The position numbers were made by a program, and so were the translations under genes. A stretch of 64,000 nt of DNA. It comes from Ramazzottius varieornatus. Its lineage: Eukaryota > Tardigrada > Eutardigrada > Parachela > Ramazzottiidae. Location: positions 245,648-309,647 of the forward strand of contig BDGG01000008.1 in assembly GCA_001949185.1 (NCBI GenBank), in the 5' to 3' direction. This document shows positions 59,370 to 64,000 of this stretch, piece after piece (position 1 is the first letter of the stretch; each line of letters starts with the position of its first letter). The notes beneath the pieces were generated by a model. It worked only from the letters and a program-made list of their open reading frames with translations. It did not search any database and was not told where the DNA came from.

Positions 59370-60651
59370 CTAGTTCGTCTTTTTTTTGAGTTTCTCTCCT
59401 GAGATATGTCCAATATTTTCAGCGGGTATCTTTTCTTTCAGTCGATTGAATTCTTTGTACTGCGCATCTGTGCCGAACAGACGATCCCACCACACGAACG
59501 TTGACGCGTAGTTCCCGGTGAAGTTCTGGTGATGAAAATCGTGATAACGTGCACCTGGAAAAAAAGACTTCCACGACTGACAGAGCGTTCGGAGAAACAC
59601 TGCGTAGCAGTTTACGTTGTTTATAATTAGGAGCTGAAAATATTTCCGATATTTCTCGAATTGAAAAAAAGGAACTAGTCTCACCTGCGTATCCCGGGAT
59701 TAGATGGAATGGATTAACCCACGGAATATCATATCCACTGTGAACATCAATGGTTTCTAACAGACGCATCAGCACCCACAGCCACAACAAAACGACATGG
59801 GTACAAAAAGTCATAATCCCGATGAAGAAACCCATCCCGAGGATTAAAGTCTCTGCGGGATGGGCGTATTCAGCCACCATCCCAAAAGGCGCCTAGAAAA
59901 ACATATCACTCATATTCATTTGCAGATTCGTTAGTCGAACGCATTTATCGAGAACATATCAACAGAAGGCAACGTACTTGATAATTATGATGAATTTTGT
60001 GAATGTATTTGTAGATTCTCTTGTCGTGAAGAGCCCGATGGAGGAAGTAGTGCCAGGTGTCTTCGATGAAAGCGCAGCCTATTATCTGGCCGGCCAGCAC
60101 GTACCACCGAGGCATAGAGTCCCAGTCGTACGGTATGTTGAAGAACTCCGTGAAGTGGTATGTCCCAAATATGAGGGGAAACTGCAAAAGGAAATCCATC
60201 TTGTTATACAGTATAGCAAACATGGCTTTCTATGTTAAGAGTACCTGGATGATGAAGTGGCTGAACATGAGCTTCTTGAAGCATTTCCACTGTTTCTCAA
60301 ACGTCTCTGGTTTCTGCGGTTGGATCTTGAAGCGTTTCATGAAGGGGATAAACTGGAAGAGGAAGGCCGGCAAACAGGCTCCAAAGTACACTATCTGCAA
60401 GAGAAACGTACAATAATCATATGCATGAGAGCGAGTGAAGCCGTATAATTACAGTATTAGGGAAGCAGCGCTACCTCATGAACGAGTAAAGATCCGAATG
60501 TGGCGATTTGAAACTTGCTGTAGCGGCTCAGCATATAGTTCCAGGTGTCCCTATACGGGCTTTGAAAGGGATTCTCAGGTAGATAGCTGGAGAAGAACTC
60601 GAAGATGTCCGAAGAGTAAGGCATTGATGTGTTGTTTGCCATGATGTCCAT
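59370..60651 (-). CDS. MSMO1: Methylsterol monooxygenase 1 (sterol C4-methyl oxidase)
   Basis: MSMO1 is an ER di-iron enzyme that oxidises the C4 methyl groups of sterols. Five exons (60651-60475, 60394-60245, 60181-59978, 59892-59685, 59554-59370) join in frame to 307 residues. It is strikingly similar to vertebrate MSMO1: [54 protein letters not shown], and [16 protein letters not shown]. The three histidine boxes that bind iron are intact: [13 protein letters not shown] and [14 protein letters not shown]. Several membrane-spanning stretches surround them. The C-terminus is lysine-rich (KLKKKTN), as expected for ER retention. Two ATGs lie close together; I took the first. Confidence 0.96.
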
Positions 60652-61308
60652 CTTCCTGTATCCGCGGTTTGCCCAGATTAGGTCGTCGGCGAGTAGCAGT
60701 CCGGTGGTTCACTCCAGCACTTCCTGTCCTATCCGTATCGATGACGAACCAGAGGTACAGGAGTACTAGAAGGACTGAAACACAGAACGAAAAGGACATA
60801 TGCTAAGAACGGCTAGTTCAGCCTAGTTGGCCGGAAACGAACAGCTGATCGACAAAACGGAGTTTGACCCTCATGGGCGGGTCTACCATCCAACTTACCA
60901 TCGGCAGACCCCACCGAGGTTGGTTCCTAGTCAAACTTTTGCTCGAAGTCCAGATTAAATCTGGGTGTCCAAAACACCAGAACATTCCGGAAAGCACGAT
61001 GGTATTATCTTAATTTTGTAAAAGAAAAGCATCCTCGGATCCAGAGGTTAAAGTCACGAATAAAGCGAAAGGCAGATTAAGAAGCGGAAGCCGTGTTCTT
61101 GAACCGCACCGACCCGAAGTATCACCACGGTAGAACCATCAAGTTGGTAAATAAAGGTAAACAAATAACTGAAATAAGGACAGTCGCTGCAGCAATCCGA
61201 AGTTCTCACTTCTGGTCAATTCTCAGCTGCTTCCAGTTTATCTTTCTCTGACGCCGCTCTGTCAGCGTCGGACAATGTCATAGGGATGAGCAGGAGAAGG
61301 AACCCGGG
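60652..61308. other. Divergent MSMO1/TRIT1 promoter region
   Basis: Both genes start at the borders of this region. A possible noncoding 5' exon of MSMO1 may lie near 60700-60780. No gene is supported. Confidence 0.5.
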
Positions 61309-63394
61309 ATGTTCATAACGCAGTACTGTCGAGCTATATTGAAGATGTCTACCTTACCAATTGTGGTGGTTCTCGGCGCTACCGGAACAGGAAAATCCAA
61401 ACTTTCCATCGCTCTTGCGAAGCGCTTTGAAGGAGAAGTCATCAACGCTGATTCCATGCAGGTGAGGGAGCATATATAACTGATGTTGAACTTGGACAAA
61501 CAAGTGGATCGGTTTGCGGTATAACTGTTATTACAGCGCATATATGACTGATGATGTGAGTTTCCAGATCACATATACTGTAACTTGCGGTTGTTTCTTC
61601 ATACGTAGGTTTACCGTGGTCTGGACATAGTCACGAACAAAATCACGGATGCAGAAAGAGCGGAATGTCCTCATCATTTACTGGGATTCTTGGACCCATT
61701 AAGAATGTTTCACGTCTTCGATTTCCAAGAACAATGTTTGTCAATTGTAAGTTAACAGTCGGTCAGTATGGGTTCGTCTTTCCATAGAGCCGGAAGTGCT
61801 ATGCCGTATGGCGATGCAAAAGAGCTTTATTGTTTCAGGTGGAGCGATTAGCTGAGCAGAAAAAGCTTCCCGTCATAGTTGGAGGAACGCATTACTACAT
61901 CGAGAGTGTAATATGGAATGTTCTTCTGGCGAATAACCGGGAGGTAGGGAGGGCGTACGACGGTACGACAAAGCCAAAAACCTACCGAATTGACCGATTT
62001 GTTTGGGTCTTAGGACAGCGAACAAGAAAAAGTCGAAACGTCGTCAGGTTCTGATGATCTTATTGGAGAATTCCCTCGCGAACACCTTCTGGATCCTCTC
62101 ACCCATCTCACTTACGTTCCAACCCTGGAACTCCACGGTCTGTTGAAGTCCGTAGACCCGGAGACCGCCGATACTCTACACCCTAACGAAAGGAGGAAAA
62201 TTTTAAGGTACCCAACTCTTAAGTTGAACAGGAAGCACTAGGCGTATGTTCCGGGCTAATTGGTTAGCTTTGTTCAGAACAGAAGCCTTCAAGTCTTTGC
62301 CTCTCACAAGAAACGACATTCGGAGCTGATAGCTGCCCAGAAGGCCGAAGCTGGTGGAAGCTCTTTGGGAGGTCCACTACGATTCCCAAACGCGGTCTTG
62401 CTCTGGCTTCAGTGCGATGAAGACGGTAAGTGTCGGCGAGAAATGTCTGACTTGATTCCTGTCCTGGAGCTACATGGAGGCTTGCTCCTTTTCAGTCCTG
62501 GACGAGAGAATCAACAACCGAGTAGACCAGATGGTCGAGGCAGGCTTAGTTGATGAGTGCCGGAACTTCCACAAGTCCGTTGCGAGCCACAAGAGGTTGG
62601 TACACTGCACAGTAGTTCAATGCAGGTTGTTCTTGGTAACGGATCTTGAGTTGTCCGGCTGTCGTAGTACTAATGTCTCGTTCTTTGATCGTAGCGAACT
62701 CGATTACACCAAAGGTATCTTCCAGTCCATCGGTCTGAAGGAACTACATGACTTTTTGATGCTTTCTCCGGAAGACCAGGAAAGCGAACAAGGCCAGAAG
62801 TATTTGGAAGAAGGTCTACAAAACGTGAAAGCGCGAACGCGGAAGTATGCCAAGAAGCAAATACAGTGGATACGGAATCGTCTTCTCAAGCGTAAGTTAG
62901 ACGCGCAGTAAGCAGAACTTTTGAAAGGAAAAATAGTGATAATGTTTCATTGTAGGATCTGACCGGCAGCTTCCTCATGTGTTTGGTCTGGACGCTACCG
63001 ACCTCTCCCGATGGCCGGAAGTAGAAAGCAAGGCATTCGAGATAGTCGACACTATACTCTCCGCCAAGAAACCTTCCGTGGAACCGCTCCCTCAAGAGTT
63101 CCGGGCAGAGGATGTCCGAAGTACAAACGTTTGCAAAGTCTGTGAACGAGTGTTTGTCAGCGGTAACCAATGGAAAGGTACGTACCTCGTAGGAGTTTGT
63201 GCGAAAGCCGCATTCCCATTGCGTCTCACGAGTGAACTTGTCCAGGCATTTTTGTAACCATGACCGTTTTCACAGAGCACCTTTCGTCGAGGTTTCACAA
63301 GAAACGGATGAACAAGCAGCGGAAAAAACTGCATGCACTGGAAGTGCGGCGTGAACGACCAACGGCCCTTCAGACTGTTCCGGAACCATCGTAA
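61309..63394 (+). CDS. TRIT1: tRNA dimethylallyltransferase (isopentenyltransferase) with C-terminal zinc finger
   Basis: TRIT1 adds an isopentenyl group to adenosine 37 of certain tRNAs in cytosol and mitochondria. The P-loop is [15 protein letters not shown], followed by [19 protein letters not shown] and [15 protein letters not shown]. Then come [19 protein letters not shown] and [16 protein letters not shown], and [17 protein letters not shown], all in family order. A matrin-type finger ([18 protein letters not shown], then HKKRM) ends the protein, as in eukaryotic TRIT1. Two in-frame ATGs occur: 61309 and 61345. The longer form begins [12 protein letters not shown], a plausible mitochondrial presequence; the shorter starts just before the P-loop. 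Confidence 0.95.
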
Positions 63395-63875
63395 TGAATA
63401 CTACTGCATGAGCTGTTGAGTTTCTGTTTTGTATTTCCGTAGTTTTAGGTCGTGTCTTCGGTCGCTTCTTCGAACGGGATAATCTGCGCTATTTTATAAC
63501 TAGAGTTTGGAAAAAGTTTCAACACGAGTTGATTGTCAGTCAACACAAGTGACGTTTTCACACGCTACGGAAGGCTGCGTATTTTGCCTAGAGCGTTTTC
63601 ATCGTTTCGCGAGCCACGTGGTTATCGTGAAAATCTTCGCGATAACACGTGGGACGCTCAAGTCGTACAGGCTGCGTAGCTCTCGCTGTCTCGCACAGTA
63701 TGAGTCAGAAGGCGCAGGAATTTTGCCGGGGATATCGGGTAAACTGGAATTAATTTTTCCAGACTCTATGTATATAACTCAGTTTGTCGATAATCAAGTT
63801 GCCAATTAACCGAAATGGTGGACTTATAAAAAGACGACCAGATGATCAGAAAGAAGATCAAACTATAAGCCTAAA
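63395..63875. other. Intergenic, nothing recognised
   Basis: Lies between the TRIT1 stop and a minus-strand gene end. A 100-codon plus-strand frame (63507-63809) has no protein-like features. Confidence 0.5.
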
Positions 63876-64000
63876 CTACCTATCCACATGATCAGAGACT
63901 ACTGCGTCGTCTTTCAAAAGTGCAAGAATTTCGTCGAGGTAACCCACCTCTTCCTGGTATTCTTCCGCGCATTCAATCTCCCTGCGTCTCGATCTCAAAA
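63876..64000 (-). CDS. C-terminal end of an unidentified protein (cut by right edge)
   Basis: The minus strand is open from the window edge to a TAG at 63876 and reads as a charged, helical tail: REIECAEEYQEEVGYLDEIL, then ALLKDDAVVSDHVDR. It is convergent with TRIT1. Forty codons are too few to identify the family. Confidence 0.5.
   Translation of the reverse strand, partial: LRSRRREIECAEEYQEEVGYLDEILALLKDDAVVSDHVDR

Noticed and set aside
1-64000. CRISPR arrays, operons, or bacterial contamination
   Set aside because: Nearly every identified gene is split by spliceosomal introns, and no regularly spaced direct repeats were seen.

Overview
The window is eukaryotic nuclear DNA from a tardigrade, most likely a eutardigrade. 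The diagnostic gene is a complete CAHS (cytosolic abundant heat-soluble) protein gene, a family known only from tardigrades. Genes are split by many short GT-AG introns, and the conserved proteins are animal-type: Dicer, NPC1, LMBD1, OSTM1, BIG, UBA6, UBE2Z, MSMO1, TRIT1. I cannot fix the genus from sequence alone.

Layout. 1-1,045 (-): 5' part of an OSTM1-like lysosomal protein, cut by the left edge. 1,687-2,738 (+): a secreted DUF4773 protein. 2,977-3,415: an inverted repeat around a 329-base assembly gap. 3,870-11,880 (-): three loci sharing a CAHS-type N-terminal motif (a full CAHS gene, a short gene without the helical region, and a decayed lysine-rich gene), interrupted by a tRNA-Gly and an EndoU gene (+). 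12,527-14,949 (-): LMBD1. 15,723-23,352 (+): full Dicer in 22 exons. 24,018-26,538 (+): the E2 enzyme UBE2Z. 27,576-29,593 (+): an FBXW9-like F-box/WD40 protein. 29,963-31,553 (-): a GH16 glucanase pseudogene and its intact paralogue. 32,688-39,410 (-): NPC1. 40,527-45,177 (-): the E1 enzyme UBA6. 45,824-48,143 (-): a KANSL2-like protein. 48,763-50,013 (+): a zinc-finger protein. 51,049-58,463 (+): the Arf exchange factor BIG. 59,370-60,651 (-): MSMO1. 61,309-63,394 (+): TRIT1. 63,876-64,000 (-): the C-terminal end of an unidentified protein.

The genes are mostly housekeeping and not an operon. Two functional links stand out: UBA6 and UBE2Z form a dedicated E1-E2 pair in vertebrates, and OSTM1, LMBD1 and NPC1 are all lysosomal. 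The accessory part is the CAHS-related cluster at the left end.

Non-genic structure is mainly inside introns. One roughly 105-bp MITE-like family with a core near CAAGTGGCGCAC occurs at least seven times. A second family of about 48-bp palindromes with CCTGCATAC ends occurs five times. Intron 12 of Dicer contains a near-perfect 41-bp inverted repeat that would fold into a long hairpin in the Dicer pre-mRNA.
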